From the NCBI GenBank assembly GCA_963812965.1, contig CAWEXG010000012.1:186001-250000 (forward strand): a stretch of DNA of 64,000 nucleotides, in the 5' to 3' direction. Below the pieces are notes generated by a model. That model made no database searches, had not been told where the DNA came from, and was given only the letters and a program-made list of their open reading frames with translations. Positions 1 through 9,733 of this stretch are shown here, in pieces. This stretch comes from DASXMT01 sp963812965 (GTDB taxonomy: Bacteria > Actinomycetota > Acidimicrobiia > Acidimicrobiales > RAAP-2). The position numbers and the translations under genes are program-made. Numbering within the stretch: the first letter of the stretch is position 1; each line of letters opens with the position of its first letter.

Positions 1-782
1 GCACGATCGTCCTCGATGTGGATGGTCTGGACCCTGCTCTGCATGCTCACGGTGCCGCCGCCCTTCTCGACCAGCTCGGTGCAGCGTTCCCACATCATCC
101 CCGGACCGAATTTGGGGTAGTTGAACTCCTCGATCAGCGAGGTGATCTTCTTCTGGTTCCGATTGGGGGTGATGGCGTTCAGAATTGCCTTGCCCAGATC
201 GAGGTTCTTGACCCGCTGCGCGGCCCAGTCGGACGGCATATCGCTGACCGGCACCCCCCACACCTTCTCCGTGTACGTCTTGAAGAAGGTCCGGTACAAC
301 CGCCATCCGAACCGAGCGACCAGCCAGCCCTCGTAGTTGGTCTCGTCTTTGGGCGGGTGGATTCGTGCCCACAGGTAGGACAGGCCGCACAGGAACGACT
401 CGCGCAGGCCGAGGTTGCGGAGGGCGTTGGTGGCCTGCAGCGGGTAGTCGTAGTACTTCCCCTGGTAGAAGAGTCGGCTCATCCGGGGTCTGAGTAGGAA
501 GTCATCGTCGGAGAGGACCTCGTGCCAGAAGTCCTCCACCGGTTGGACCTTGGTGAAGAAACGGTGGCCCCCGATGTCGAAACGCCACCCGTCTCGTTCC
601 ACGGTTCGGCTGATGCCACCGACGACGTCATCCGACTCGAGGACGACGACCGGATCCCCCCGCTTGACCATCTCGTAGGCAGCAGTGAGGCCGGCCGGAC
701 CGGCACCGATCACCACGATCGGATCCGGCTGGACTGCACTCGAACGTTCAGGGTTCTCGGTGGCTGGGGCCACGGACATCAT
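1..782 (-). CDS. FAD/NAD(P)-dependent oxidoreductase, UDP-galactopyranose-mutase-like fold (3' end outside window)
   Basis: The N-terminal 260 residues or so are present and the gene runs off the left edge. It begins with a Rossmann dinucleotide-binding motif (VVIGAGPAGLTAA, about residues 22-34), then an E at the end of the second strand and GGISRTVERDGWRFDIGGH, the signature of FAD enzymes related to UDP-galactopyranose mutase and protoporphyrinogen oxidase. Two in-frame ATG codons lie together at 782 and 779. The two following minus-strand genes are lipid-sugar glycosyltransferases, so a role in envelope sugar or polyprenyl-glycan metabolism is likely by association. The substrate cannot be read from the sequence. 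No frameshift is seen in the visible part. Confidence 0.75.
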   Translation of the reverse strand, partial: MMSVAPATENPERSSAVQPDPIVVIGAGPAGLTAAYEMVKRGDPVVVLESDDVVGGISRTVERDGWRFDIGGHRFFTKVQPVEDFWHEVLSDDDFLLRPRMSRLFYQGKYYDYPLQATNALRNLGLRESFLCGLSYLWARIHPPKDETNYEGWLVARFGWRLYRTFFKTYTEKVWGVPVSDMPSDWAAQRVKNLDLGKAILNAITPNRNQKKITSLIEEFNYPKFGPGMMWERCTELVEKGGGTVSMQSRVQTIHIEDDR

Positions 783-857
783 TCCATTCTCAAATCGTGG
801 GCTCGGTGGTGGGTGAGCCCAACAGTCATGACGGGGAGGACGGTAGTACGCCTGACA

Positions 858-2000
858 TTACGGGACCACCACATTGATGAATGCCAGGAACGCGTAGCCC
901 ACCATGCCGATAGCGGCGATCACCAGGACCACTCGTTCCACGCCATGGCGGGAGGTCCACATAGAAGCCCCGATGACCAGGGGAAACGCGCTGAGTGCGT
1001 ACCGTTCGAAGGAGTCCAGGTTGGAAGAGGTGAGCGAGACGGCCAGGACGGCAGCAGCGAACGCGCCGTAGGAGACCGGGAGCTTGCGGAAGACCACCAC
1101 CAACAGCACCAGGCTCAGGATCACCCACGGGATGTGCGACGCGCTGCCGAAGTGATGGCCATGCAGCACTGAGGCCAGGTTGTGCCCGATGGTCCGGAAC
1201 GGTTCGGTGAGTGTTCCCCGGTGACCACCCTGCTCTTGCACCTTGAGCGGGAGCAAGGCGTCACCGAAGTTCGAGCCCACCCACAACAAGAAAGCCCCCA
1301 TGCCCGCCACCGGCGCCAAGACGGCAGCCGTCATCGCCGTCACCCGGGGCAAGGAGGTCCGACCCAGGGAACGGTCGGCGCTCCACGTCCTCCACGCCTC
1401 GATCAGAGCCGGGACCACCAGGAGCACCCCGATGGGACGCACTGCTCCGGCGACGAGCCCGGCTGCTGCCGCCCACCACCACTGCTTCGACCGGAGGGCC
1501 ACGAACGCCACCGTTGTACACAGGAGCAGGGTTCCCTCCGCGTAGCCGAGCACCAAGGTGTAGGCCGGAGGAGCCAGAGCGAACAGCCACACGGTACGCC
1601 GGGCGAGCTCCCGGTCCCCGGTCTCCCGCTGCACCAGGATGACCAGGACCGCCATGCCGGCCAACGCAGAGAGGTTGGCCAGGAGCACCAGCCCAGCACT
1701 CGGACCGACTCCCGGGACCCAGCCGATCACCCGTGCCAGCAGCGGGACCACCGGGAAGAAGCGGAGCGACTGCTGCCCGGACGCGGCGTACCCGTGCTTG
1801 GCGATGGAGAGGTACCAACCTGCGTCCCACCCGAGCAGCCCTTGGTGCACACGGGTCACCGCAGCGGGGTTCTTCGGTCGGACTCGGGCGACGACGTGGT
1901 CGGCCACCACCAGGGTGAGCACCACCAGTACCCGGCTCAGTACCCACGCCGGGAGTGCCACCCGTGCAGCACGGCCGAGAGCCCGCCATCTGGTCCTCAC
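858..2000 (-). CDS. PIG-V-like membrane mannosyltransferase
   Basis: A 380-residue polytopic membrane protein with about eight to ten hydrophobic segments. The N-terminal loop carries WDAGWYLSIAKHGY followed by RFFPVVPLL, the conserved pattern of the PIG-V/GPI-mannosyltransferase-2 family, in which an acidic residue in the first extracytoplasmic loop is catalytic and polyprenyl-phosphate-mannose is the donor. Actinobacterial relatives act on cell-envelope glycolipids or glycans. The gene follows the GT39 gene by 16 bases on the same strand, so they are probably co-transcribed. A Ppm1-like donor synthase is encoded at 39695-40444. The acceptor is unknown. Confidence 0.75.
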   Translation of the reverse strand: MRTRWRALGRAARVALPAWVLSRVLVVLTLVVADHVVARVRPKNPAAVTRVHQGLLGWDAGWYLSIAKHGYAASGQQSLRFFPVVPLLARVIGWVPGVGPSAGLVLLANLSALAGMAVLVILVQRETGDRELARRTVWLFALAPPAYTLVLGYAEGTLLLCTTVAFVALRSKQWWWAAAAGLVAGAVRPIGVLLVVPALIEAWRTWSADRSLGRTSLPRVTAMTAAVLAPVAGMGAFLLWVGSNFGDALLPLKVQEQGGHRGTLTEPFRTIGHNLASVLHGHHFGSASHIPWVILSLVLLVVVFRKLPVSYGAFAAAVLAVSLTSSNLDSFERYALSAFPLVIGASMWTSRHGVERVVLVIAAIGMVGYAFLAFINVVVP

Positions 2001-2016
2001 CGGGCGGCCAGAGCCC

Positions 2017-3699
2017 CTACGGCTTCGTCGGTTCGAACTGCGTCAAGTACATGGGCTGGTAGAAGGAGACGGTATTCCCGCCGACGAGGTCGGTCACGTT
2101 GTAGTGAGGGTCTGCTTGGATCGTGTCGATGATGCCCTGACACTTGTTCCCGAATGCCTGGTACCCCGGCGCCCACACGATGAAGATGGCGTGGTTGCTG
2201 CCTGCCATCTGCTCGAGTCGCTGTGCGAATGCCAGCGCCGAAGCCTTGTGCGTGGCAGCTGCGTAGTCCACCCAGTTGACATACGTCGGTCCGGTGTCTC
2301 TAGGAAAGGTGATCTGCTGGTAACGACCCGATGGCAGCAGGCGGGCGACCGCAGGACCGAGCTGGTCGGGACAGTAGGCGACGATGTCCCCGGCATGGGC
2401 TTGGCTGTTCAGCGCACGACTCACCTGTCCGGCCTGTGTCCGGTTGGTGGTGATGTCGGGGATGGAGCCGAACAGTCCGGCAAGCACCGCGGCGACCAGG
2501 ATCCACGTGCGAACACGGAGGTCCAGGAAGGTGGTCACCCCTAACGCCACCAACAGGATCAAGGGGACGAACACGACCGAGGCGTAGCGAGCGTCGAAGG
2601 CGCTCTTGGAGAGGTAGCCCCCGGCGATGGCCGCCGCCAGGGTCCCGACGATGACGATGGTCACCGGACGGCCCAGGGGGCGGGTGCGGATGTCGAGGTC
2701 GATATGGCGGCGATTGACGGCGATGCCGAACAGCCCCAGACCGCAAAGGCCGAAGTAGATGAGTGCCAGCGCACGTCCCTGGTTGGTCCCACCTCCGGCA
2801 AACGTGGTGATGGCGTTGACCATGCCGGCGAAGTTGGCCGGTGTGGACCAGGGCGTACCGGTGTGCTGCGACTGGAAGATGAAGGTCGGGACCCACGGGA
2901 GAAACGTCAGACTCCCGACGAACATGGCAACGAGCGCCGGACGGGCAGTACGTCGCCAGCGCTCTGGTCCACGCCACGCTTGGTACGCCAGCCACAGGAA
3001 GACCACTCCAACCAGGTAGAGCGCCCAGTACTGGCTGTACAGCAACAAGCCGGTGACCACGCCGACGGCAATCAGGTTTCCCGGTCGAGGACGCTGTAGT
3101 ACCCGGTCAATGGCGAGGAAGCCGAGGACGGTGAGCAGCGCCACCATGGCGTACATCCGGTTCTCGGTGTCGTAGCGCACGGCGAACGGCGAGGTGGCCA
3201 CCAGGAGCATGGCGGCGAATCCGACGACACGACCGCCGAGCCGTTTTCCGGCCAGCCAGACCAGCGGGATCGTGACGACGCCCATGACCCCGGACAGCGA
3301 GCGTACGCCCAGGTCAGAGGTACCGAAGATCCCCATCCAGTAATGGAGGAGTACGTAGTACAGCGGCGGTGCGCCGTCCCGCTTCAGGTAGGCAGGCAGA
3401 TCGTGGAGCGGGAGCCGGGCGATGTTGACGGTCAGCGCCTCGTCGAGCCAGAGGTCGGAGATGGTCCAGAAACGCATGGCGACCGCCGCCATCAGCACCA
3501 GGGCTACCAGGACGCCCAGGATCACCCGTGTCCGGTGGCTGAAACGGTCTCCCTGGGCACCGGAGAGCCGATCCGGGGAATCGTGCCCGGTTCCTTCCGG
3601 CGGGCCGTTGCCTCGATCGTTGCTACCGGTCTGGGGGCCGACGGGAGGAGTGTCCACGGGCGCGTCGACCGCAGGGGTGCCGATTGCTGAAGAGTCCAT
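2017..3699 (-). CDS. Glycosyltransferase family 39 (PMT/ArnT-like) membrane protein
   Basis: A 560-residue integral membrane protein. After a Pro/Gly-rich cytoplasmic N-terminus of about 60 residues comes a first membrane segment and then SDLWLDEALTVNIA, which contains the acidic catalytic loop typical of GT39/GT83 enzymes, followed by DGAPPLYYVLLHYW. Around ten to eleven further hydrophobic segments extend to about residue 410, with a soluble C-terminal domain after them. Such enzymes transfer a sugar from a polyprenyl-phosphate donor on the outer face of the membrane. It is the first gene of the minus-strand pair with the PIG-V-like gene. The acceptor is not predictable. Confidence 0.75.
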   Translation of the reverse strand: MDSSAIGTPAVDAPVDTPPVGPQTGSNDRGNGPPEGTGHDSPDRLSGAQGDRFSHRTRVILGVLVALVLMAAVAMRFWTISDLWLDEALTVNIARLPLHDLPAYLKRDGAPPLYYVLLHYWMGIFGTSDLGVRSLSGVMGVVTIPLVWLAGKRLGGRVVGFAAMLLVATSPFAVRYDTENRMYAMVALLTVLGFLAIDRVLQRPRPGNLIAVGVVTGLLLYSQYWALYLVGVVFLWLAYQAWRGPERWRRTARPALVAMFVGSLTFLPWVPTFIFQSQHTGTPWSTPANFAGMVNAITTFAGGGTNQGRALALIYFGLCGLGLFGIAVNRRHIDLDIRTRPLGRPVTIVIVGTLAAAIAGGYLSKSAFDARYASVVFVPLILLVALGVTTFLDLRVRTWILVAAVLAGLFGSIPDITTNRTQAGQVSRALNSQAHAGDIVAYCPDQLGPAVARLLPSGRYQQITFPRDTGPTYVNWVDYAAATHKASALAFAQRLEQMAGSNHAIFIVWAPGYQAFGNKCQGIIDTIQADPHYNVTDLVGGNTVSFYQPMYLTQFEPTKP

Positions 3700-3820
3700 C
3701 AGAAAGATCCGTGGGGACTGGCGGTCTCAACCGTCAGAGAGGTCACGGGTTGCATGGTACTGATCGGCCGGCACAGAGTACGGACACGCAAGAGGTCCAG
3801 TGGAGATCTCGACAGAGAGC

Positions 3821-5425
3821 TCAGTTGGTGCCCGTCTCTCCGGCCGGGACCTCGGCCGCCGTTTGAGGATCATCGGGGATTGCTTCGGAAGCGGCGTCCT
3901 CTGAAGCTGTATCGGCTGGAGCCGAGGACACCGGCTCGCCTTGCGATGAACCGTCGTCGGTTACAGCGGCAACAGCAGGTTCGGCGCTCGGATCGGCAGC
4001 ACCGGCGTCCTCAACGACGGCTTCCGTCTCTCCGGCCGGAGCAGTAGCAGTAGCAGTCTCTCCGCCGCTCGCCTCGTCACCGGTTCCGTGCTCGGCCACA
4101 TACTCGGCCCAGGCCGCCTGGGCCTCGGTCTCCGGGGTGAACTCGGTCTCGGCAAACTCGAACGGGCCGATGTAGTTGCCCTCGGCATCGTAGGCGTGCT
4201 CACCGAAGGCTTCGCGGTACTCCTCGGAGACCTCGCCGCCTTCGGCCGCCTGCTTGATAGACAAGCTGATCCGGCGGCGTTGCAGGTCGATGTCGATGAT
4301 CTTGACCCACAGCTCCTCACCGGGGGTGACCACTTGTTCGGGCAGGTCGACGTGGTGCACGGCCATCTCCGAGATGTGCACCAGTCCTTCGATACCATCT
4401 CCCACCTGGACGAACGAGCCGAAGGGCACGAGCTTGGTGATACGGCCGTAGACCAGCTCGCCCACCTGGTGGGAGTTGGCGAACTCCTGCCACGGGTCGT
4501 TCTGCGTGGCTTTGAGCGAGAGGCTGATGCGCTCCTTGGACAGGTCGACATCGAGCACCTCGACCTCGATCTCGTCACCCACCGAGACGACTGACGACGG
4601 ATGATCGACGTGCTTCCACGACAGCTCCGACACGTGGACGAGCCCGTCCATACCGCCGAGGTCGACGAAGGCGCCGAAATTGACCACAGAGGACACCACA
4701 CCGTGGCGCCGCTCCCCTGGCTTGAGGTTGGTGAGAAACTCGCCCCGCTGTTCCTTCTGGGTCTCTTCAAGCCACGCCCGGCGGGACAGGACCACATTAT
4801 TCCGGTTGCGATCCAGCTCGATGATCTTCGCTTCGATGGTGCGGCCCACGTACGGCTGCAGCTCGCGTACCCGACGGAGCTCCACCAGAGAAGCAGGCAG
4901 GAAGCCCCGCAGTCCGATGTCGACGATCAGGCCGCCCTTGACCACCTCGATGACCGGTCCGGTGACCACCTCGTCGGCTTCTTTGAGCTTCTCGATGGTG
5001 CCCCACGCCCGCTCGTACTGTGCCCGTTTCTTCGAGAGAATGAGGCGCCCTTCCTTGTCCTCCTTCTGGAGCACAAGTGCCTCGACCTTGTCGCCGAGGG
5101 ACACGATCTCGGATGGATCGACGTCGTTCCGGATAGAGAGCTCACGAACAGGGATGACGCCTTCGGATTTGAAACCGATGTCGAGGAGCACTTCGTCCCG
5201 GTCGATCTTGACCACGGTTCCCTCGACGAGATCACCGTCCTCGAACTCGACGATGGTGCCGGCCATGGCGTCTTCCAGTGACGCTCCAACCAGGTCGTCC
5301 TCGGTGATGGCCCGAGGGATGTACACACCGTTCTCGTCGAAGCGGCCCATCGCCTCATCGGAGAGCAGTGTGGTACCGCCCCCGGTGGTCACTGGGCCGC
5401 CAGTTGCTGCAGAAACGTCGGACAT
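3821..5425 (-). CDS. rpsA: 30S ribosomal protein S1
   Basis: Four S1 (OB-fold) RNA-binding domains are visible in order at roughly residues 50-125, 140-210, 225-300 and 310-385. The third and fourth are the best conserved (NFGAFVDLGGMDGLVHVSEL and PFGSFVQVGDGIEGLVHISEM). The protein helps mRNA bind to the small ribosomal subunit. Four domains is the usual actinobacterial form, against six in proteobacteria. A tail of about 100 residues rich in Glu, Ala and Thr follows, as in other actinobacterial S1 proteins. I chose the ATG at 5425 (MSDVSAATGG); an upstream in-frame ATG at 5467 would add 14 unconserved residues. A candidate extended -10 promoter lies about 130 bases upstream. Confidence 0.93.
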   Translation of the reverse strand: MSDVSAATGGPVTTGGGTTLLSDEAMGRFDENGVYIPRAITEDDLVGASLEDAMAGTIVEFEDGDLVEGTVVKIDRDEVLLDIGFKSEGVIPVRELSIRNDVDPSEIVSLGDKVEALVLQKEDKEGRLILSKKRAQYERAWGTIEKLKEADEVVTGPVIEVVKGGLIVDIGLRGFLPASLVELRRVRELQPYVGRTIEAKIIELDRNRNNVVLSRRAWLEETQKEQRGEFLTNLKPGERRHGVVSSVVNFGAFVDLGGMDGLVHVSELSWKHVDHPSSVVSVGDEIEVEVLDVDLSKERISLSLKATQNDPWQEFANSHQVGELVYGRITKLVPFGSFVQVGDGIEGLVHISEMAVHHVDLPEQVVTPGEELWVKIIDIDLQRRRISLSIKQAAEGGEVSEEYREAFGEHAYDAEGNYIGPFEFAETEFTPETEAQAAWAEYVAEHGTGDEASGGETATATAPAGETEAVVEDAGAADPSAEPAVAAVTDDGSSQGEPVSSAPADTASEDAASEAIPDDPQTAAEVPAGETGTN

Positions 5426-5553
5426 GGAATCAGGTAGCTCGCTTTCCGGACAGGTCCCGGTGGCCACGCCGAACGCCGGTTGGGATACCGACTCAAACCC
5501 AACGCGTCACACCGGGGAGAAGAGACCGACCGCATCGCTGCGGCCGGAGAGCA

Positions 5554-5562
5554 ATGATAGCA
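5554..5562 (-). promoter_or_regulatory. Candidate extended -10 promoter for rpsA
   Basis: On the minus strand the sequence reads TGCTATCAT, an extended -10 element (TGn plus TATCAT), about 130 bases upstream of the chosen rpsA start. No well-spaced -35 hexamer is obvious; a TTGTCC lies 13 bases upstream, which is too close for a standard spacer. Assigned by eye only. Confidence 0.35.
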
Positions 5563-5604
5563 CCGTGACCGGGGACAACGCCCCTGGGACCCGGTCTTGT
5601 TCCC

Positions 5605-5700
5605 GACAGCTTCGTCAGCTGGCCCTACCCCGACAGCTTCGTCAGCTGGCCCTACCCGACAGCTTCGTCAGCTGGCCCTACCCCGACAGCTTCGTCAGCT
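5605..5700. repeat. Tandem repeat, 27-bp unit x 3.6, overlapping the polA stop codon
   Basis: Units at 5605-5631, 5632-5657 (one C shorter), 5658-5684 and a partial 5685-5700 are otherwise identical. Each holds the small palindrome CAGCTTCGTCAGCTG, so each copy can form a hairpin. The partial copy contains the polA stop codon (TGA on the minus strand, 5695-5697), so the repeat grew out of the polA 3' end into the spacer before rpsA. It may act as a series of weak terminators; this is inference. Confidence 0.9.
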
Positions 5701-8599
5701 GTCCTTGGCCTCCGCCCACGAGTTGCCCCACGCCATGGCCACTTTGAGTGGTACCGACAGATCGGCGGCCCCGGTCAACGCTCGCTCGGTCAACTCGGCT
5801 GCTGCGTCGGTCTCGTCCGGGTCCACGTCCACGATCACCTCGTCGTGCACCTGGAGCACCAGGTCGGAACGGAACCCGCCGTCCTCGAGACCGGCGTCCA
5901 GCCGGACGAGGGCCAGCTTGAACAGATCGGCGGCCAGACCTTGGATGCTGGCGTTCATGGCTTGGCGTTCCGCCGCCTGGCGCATGTGATAGCTGGTGGA
6001 CAGCAGGTCCGGCAACGGGCGCCGCCGGCCGAACGCAGTGATGGTGTACCCGGTGGCGCGGGCGTCAGCCACGGCGCGTTGCATGTACTCCTGGACCCCG
6101 GGAAACCCCTCGAAGAACGCTTGCAGAATTTCCGCCGCTGCTTCTACCGGTACCCCCAACCGCTGGGACAGGCCGTAGGCCTCCATGCCGTAAGCCAGGC
6201 CGTAGGAGACCATCTTGGCCGTGGATCGCTGAGCGTGGCTCACCTGGTCCCGTTCGATATTGAAGACCCGGGCCGCCACCGTGCGATGGATGTCCTCACC
6301 GGCAGCGAAGGCAGCAGTCAGACCGGGGTCGCCGGACAAGTGGGCGATGGCGCGCAGCTCGATCTGGTCGTAGTCGGCCACGAGCAGCCGGCGGCCCTCA
6401 CTGGGAACGAACGCTTCCCGGAACCGTCGTCCTTCCTCGGTCCGCACCGGGGATGTTGTGCAGGTTGGGTCGGTCCGAGGAGAGCCGACCGGTACGGGCC
6501 ACGGTCTGGCGAAAGGTGGCATGGATACGACCGTCGTCGGCAACCTCGGCGGCGAGGCTCTCGCCGTACGTGGAGCGCAGCTTCTCGACCTCCCGATACC
6601 GGAGCAGGGTCTCCACCACCGGGTGCTGGCCGCGCAACTGCTCCAACGTGCGTGCATCCGTGGAGTAGCCGGTCTTCGTCTTGCGCACTGGCGTCAGACC
6701 CAGCTGGTCGTAGAGCACGGCACGTAACTGAGGAACCGAATTCACGTTGAAGGGGGCCTCGGCCACCTCTTGGATCTGAGCCTCGAGGGTACGACATTCG
6801 TCGGCCAGCTCGGCGGCGATCTGGGTGAGAACAGCCCGGTCGACAGGGATGCCCGTGACCTCCATGCGAGCCAGGACCCGGACCAGCGGTCGTTCGATGT
6901 CGTTATAGAGCTGGTCTTCGCTCTTCGCCACCAGGGCGGCGTGCAGAGGGGCACGAAGGCCGGCCACCACCGCTGCCAGTCGGGTTGCGGTGAGCACACG
7001 GGCACTCGACGCACGTTCGCTCCCGCCGTCCTCGCCGGCGGTATCGAGCTCGAACGCCCCTTGCCCCTTGCCCTGTTCTCCGTCGTCGACCGTCACCCCG
7101 AGATGGGCACTGGCCAAGTCGGACAGGCGGTAACGGTCCACCGACGGATCGAGCAGGTAGGCCGCCACTGCGGTGTCCATGACCAAACCGGTCACGTCGA
7201 CTCCCAACGGGAGCAGGGACCGCATGATCTCCTTCGCGTCATGGGCGATCACACCGACACCGTCCGGTCCCAGTGCGCTGTGCAGCGCACCCAGGACGGG
7301 CTTCTTCTCCAAGAGCGATGTCCCATCGCTGGTGTCACCGACGTAGACGACATCACGACCCGATCCAGGCGATCCGGTTGGTTCGGAGGTCAGGACGACA
7401 CCTGCCAGTGGTGAACGCCCGGGACCGCCGGTCCACACCGCATGCAGCGCCACGTTGCCCGCCTCGCCCCGGGCTGCCTCTACCACACCCTCGATGGCCG
7501 CCACGGCGTCCTGGGCACTATCCGGCACGACGACATGCAGCGTGTCGATCCAGGAGCTTCCGGTGCTCTTGGCGCCCTTGGCACTGTCTGTCGTCTTCGG
7601 CTGGGGCTGGAAGACACCGTCTGCCGGTGTGGGTGAGCCGAAGGCACCATCCCGCATCAGGGAGCTGATCCGGTCCCACAAGGTGCGGAGCTCCAGGTTG
7701 GCGAATGTCTGCTGTGCTTCCTCTTCGACCCAACCACCCAACGTCAGTTGATCAACGTGAGTGTCGAGGGGTACGTCCCGGATCAGAGGGATCACTTCGG
7801 CGTTGAGTCGAACTTGCTCCTCATGGGCCGTCAGGCTCCCTCGCAGCTTGGGTGACAGCGAGTCGAGGTGGGCGAAGATGCCGTCGAGATCGCCGTACTC
7901 GTTGACCAGCTTCGCTGCGGTCTTCTCCCCCACGCCCGGTACGCCGGGCAGGTTGTCGGAGGGATCCCCACGAAGGGCAGCAAGGACCGGGTAGCGCTCA
8001 GGTCGTACGCCGGTTCGTTCCTCGATCCCTGCTTCGTCGTACAGGGCGTAGTCGCTCACACCTCGTCGGTTGTAGAGCACCGAGATGTAGGGATCCTCCA
8101 CCAGCTGGTAGGCGTCCCGATCACCGGTCACCACGACCACCTTGTGCTCACGGTCACGGGCCTGCGAAGCCAGTGTGGCCAGTATGTCGTCGGCTTCGAA
8201 CCCCTCCGCTTCGATCACAGGAATTGCCAACGAGCCGAGCAGGGAACGGATCATCTCGAATTGGGGTGGCAGATCGGGTGGTGTCTCGGCCCGCCCTCCC
8301 TTGTAGTCGTCGACGATCTCGTCCCGGAACGTTCCTCCGGGAAGGTCGAAGGCCACCGCCAGCCCAGAGGGGTGGTGATCACGCACCAGGTTGTGAAGCA
8401 TCGAGATGAAGCCGTGGACGGCGTTGGTGACGATGCCGGTGCTGGTGGCCAGATCGGGTGGGAGGGCGAAGTAGGCCCGGAAGGCCAGGGACATGCCGTC
8501 GAGGAGGAAGAGCGAACCGGCCTGCCGGGCGGGCGTCTGTTGCGAAGGCGCCACTTTTTTCGAGGACCCTGCTTTTTTCGGGGATGCAGTGTTGGCCAT
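5695..8599 (-). CDS. polA: DNA polymerase I, with one apparent frameshift
   Basis: Encodes about 967 residues if one indel is corrected, normal for actinobacterial Pol I. The 5'-3' exonuclease domain spans about residues 25-330 (LFLLDGMSLAFRAYFALP, VVVTGDRDAYQLV, LPGVPGVGEKTA). A degenerate exonuclease-like domain follows, then the polymerase domain with RTGRLSSDRPNLHNIP, DYDQIELRAIAHLSGD, the O-helix region and QVHDEVIVDVD near the C-terminus. The upstream frame runs 8599-6398 and the downstream frame 6657-5695. They switch exactly at NLHNIP|VRTEEGRR, where a CC doublet at 6447-6448 appears to hold one extra base. All catalytic motifs are intact, so an error in the assembly is more likely than a true null allele of such a conserved gene. 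Confidence 0.88.
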
Positions 8600-8618
8600 G
8601 GTCGCTGAGTCGTCGGCT

Positions 8619-9233
8619 CTAGGGCGTGGTGGTGCCGTCGAGCACCTGGCGGGCCACGTCGCTCATCTTCGAGCGGCTGCCCATCGCTGTCCGTTGGATG
8701 AACCCGAAAGCATCGGACTCGGCCAGCCCGTAGCGCTCCATCAGCAGACCTTTGGCGCCGTCCACCAGGCGTCGGGTCTCGAGCTTGTCCTCGGCAGTGG
8801 CTTGAACGTTCCCGCCGTTACTAGCCAGGTCGGCAGCGGCCTCCTCCTCGATGGCCCAGTCCTGTTCGCAGCGGGCCATCGCCTGATCGATAGCTGGTAC
8901 CAGCTCGGCCCGTTGAAATGGCTTCACCAGGTAGGCGGCCACCCCTGCCTCCCGCGCCTCTTCGATGAGGTTGCGCTGGCTGAACGCCGTGAGGATCAGG
9001 ACCGCGACCTTCTCCCCGAGCCCGGCGATGGCCCGAGCCGCCGCCAACCCGTCGGAGCCGGGCATCTTGATATCCAAGATGGCGAGGTCGGGAAGGTGGT
9101 TCCGCACCAGCTCGACAGCCTCATCGCCCCGGCCCGTCTCGCCCACCACGTCATACCCCTCGTCCTGGAGGATCTCCTTCAGGTCGAGACGAATGATGGC
9201 CTCGTCCTCGGCAATGACCACGCGCCTGGTCAT
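8619..9233 (-). CDS. pdtaR: ANTAR-domain response regulator (PdtaR-like RNA-binding antiterminator)
   Basis: 204 residues from the ATG at 9233. The N-terminal receiver domain has the acidic pocket (EDEA, residues 9-12), the phospho-acceptor Asp54 (LAILDIKMPG), a Thr in LILTAFS and the Lys in VKPF. The C-terminal ANTAR domain (about residues 140-200) includes RRLVDGAKGLLMERYGLAE and MGSRSKMSDVA. The family binds paired hairpins in nascent mRNA and suppresses termination when phosphorylated by the histidine kinase PdtaS, which is not in this window. The start is set by the conserved MTRRVVIAEDE; the longer open frame upstream has no similarity to the family. Confidence 0.88.
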   Translation of the reverse strand: MTRRVVIAEDEAIIRLDLKEILQDEGYDVVGETGRGDEAVELVRNHLPDLAILDIKMPGSDGLAAARAIAGLGEKVAVLILTAFSQRNLIEEAREAGVAAYLVKPFQRAELVPAIDQAMARCEQDWAIEEEAAADLASNGGNVQATAEDKLETRRLVDGAKGLLMERYGLAESDAFGFIQRTAMGSRSKMSDVARQVLDGTTTP

Positions 9234-9276
9234 GGTATGTGTACCCCTCTCCACTCCGTGGATGTTCTCGGATCGA

Positions 9277-9570
9277 TCAACCGGAACCGATGACCAGTCG
9301 ATCGAGCAACTCGTCCTGCCGCCGTTCGAGCTCGGTGATCGTATCGAGAAGTGCCTGGCGTGACCGCAACATAGCTGTGGCATGCCGGCTGGCCTCGTCG
9401 TACTCCTTGGCCGCCACCGGGGTCTCGGACACCAGGGATCGCAACCGGGTGTCATCGGCGATATCGGTGACCACAGAGAGCTGTTCGTCGAGCACCGCCA
9501 GCTCACCCCGCGCCTTGGTCAGGCGCTTGTGCGCGTCGCTCAGACGGCGTTCGACGGTGGACCGGTGCAT
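9277..9570 (-). CDS. Small coiled-coil hypothetical protein
   Basis: A 97-residue charged, almost wholly helical protein with heptad-like spacing (RRLSDAHKRLTKARGELAVLDEQL and LLDTITELERRQDELLDRL). It lies 43 bases upstream of pdtaR on the same strand and may be co-transcribed with it. I do not recognise the family. It has no membrane segment, no cysteines and no catalytic motif. A coiled-coil partner or oligomeriser is the most that can be said. Confidence 0.5.
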   Translation of the reverse strand: MHRSTVERRLSDAHKRLTKARGELAVLDEQLSVVTDIADDTRLRSLVSETPVAAKEYDEASRHATAMLRSRQALLDTITELERRQDELLDRLVIGSG

Positions 9571-9733
9571 GGACTGCCAATTCTATGCACTGACGTGGCA
9601 GCGTGATCGCCGGCGTCCGCCTGGCAGGTGTCGATGGGTGATCGATCGGTGATCAATGGCCGGCGATGCAGGTCAGCCCCGGTTCGGCTCTCGTTCCCAC
9701 TCCTCTGTGGTCCTTGATCTCTCTTACACCCCT

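Noticed and set aside
4203..4211. Perfect CCGAAGGCT inside rpsA as another IS110 target
   Set aside because: No element is inserted there and it is not near a start codon. A nine-base match can occur by chance; it shows only that nine bases may not suffice as a target.
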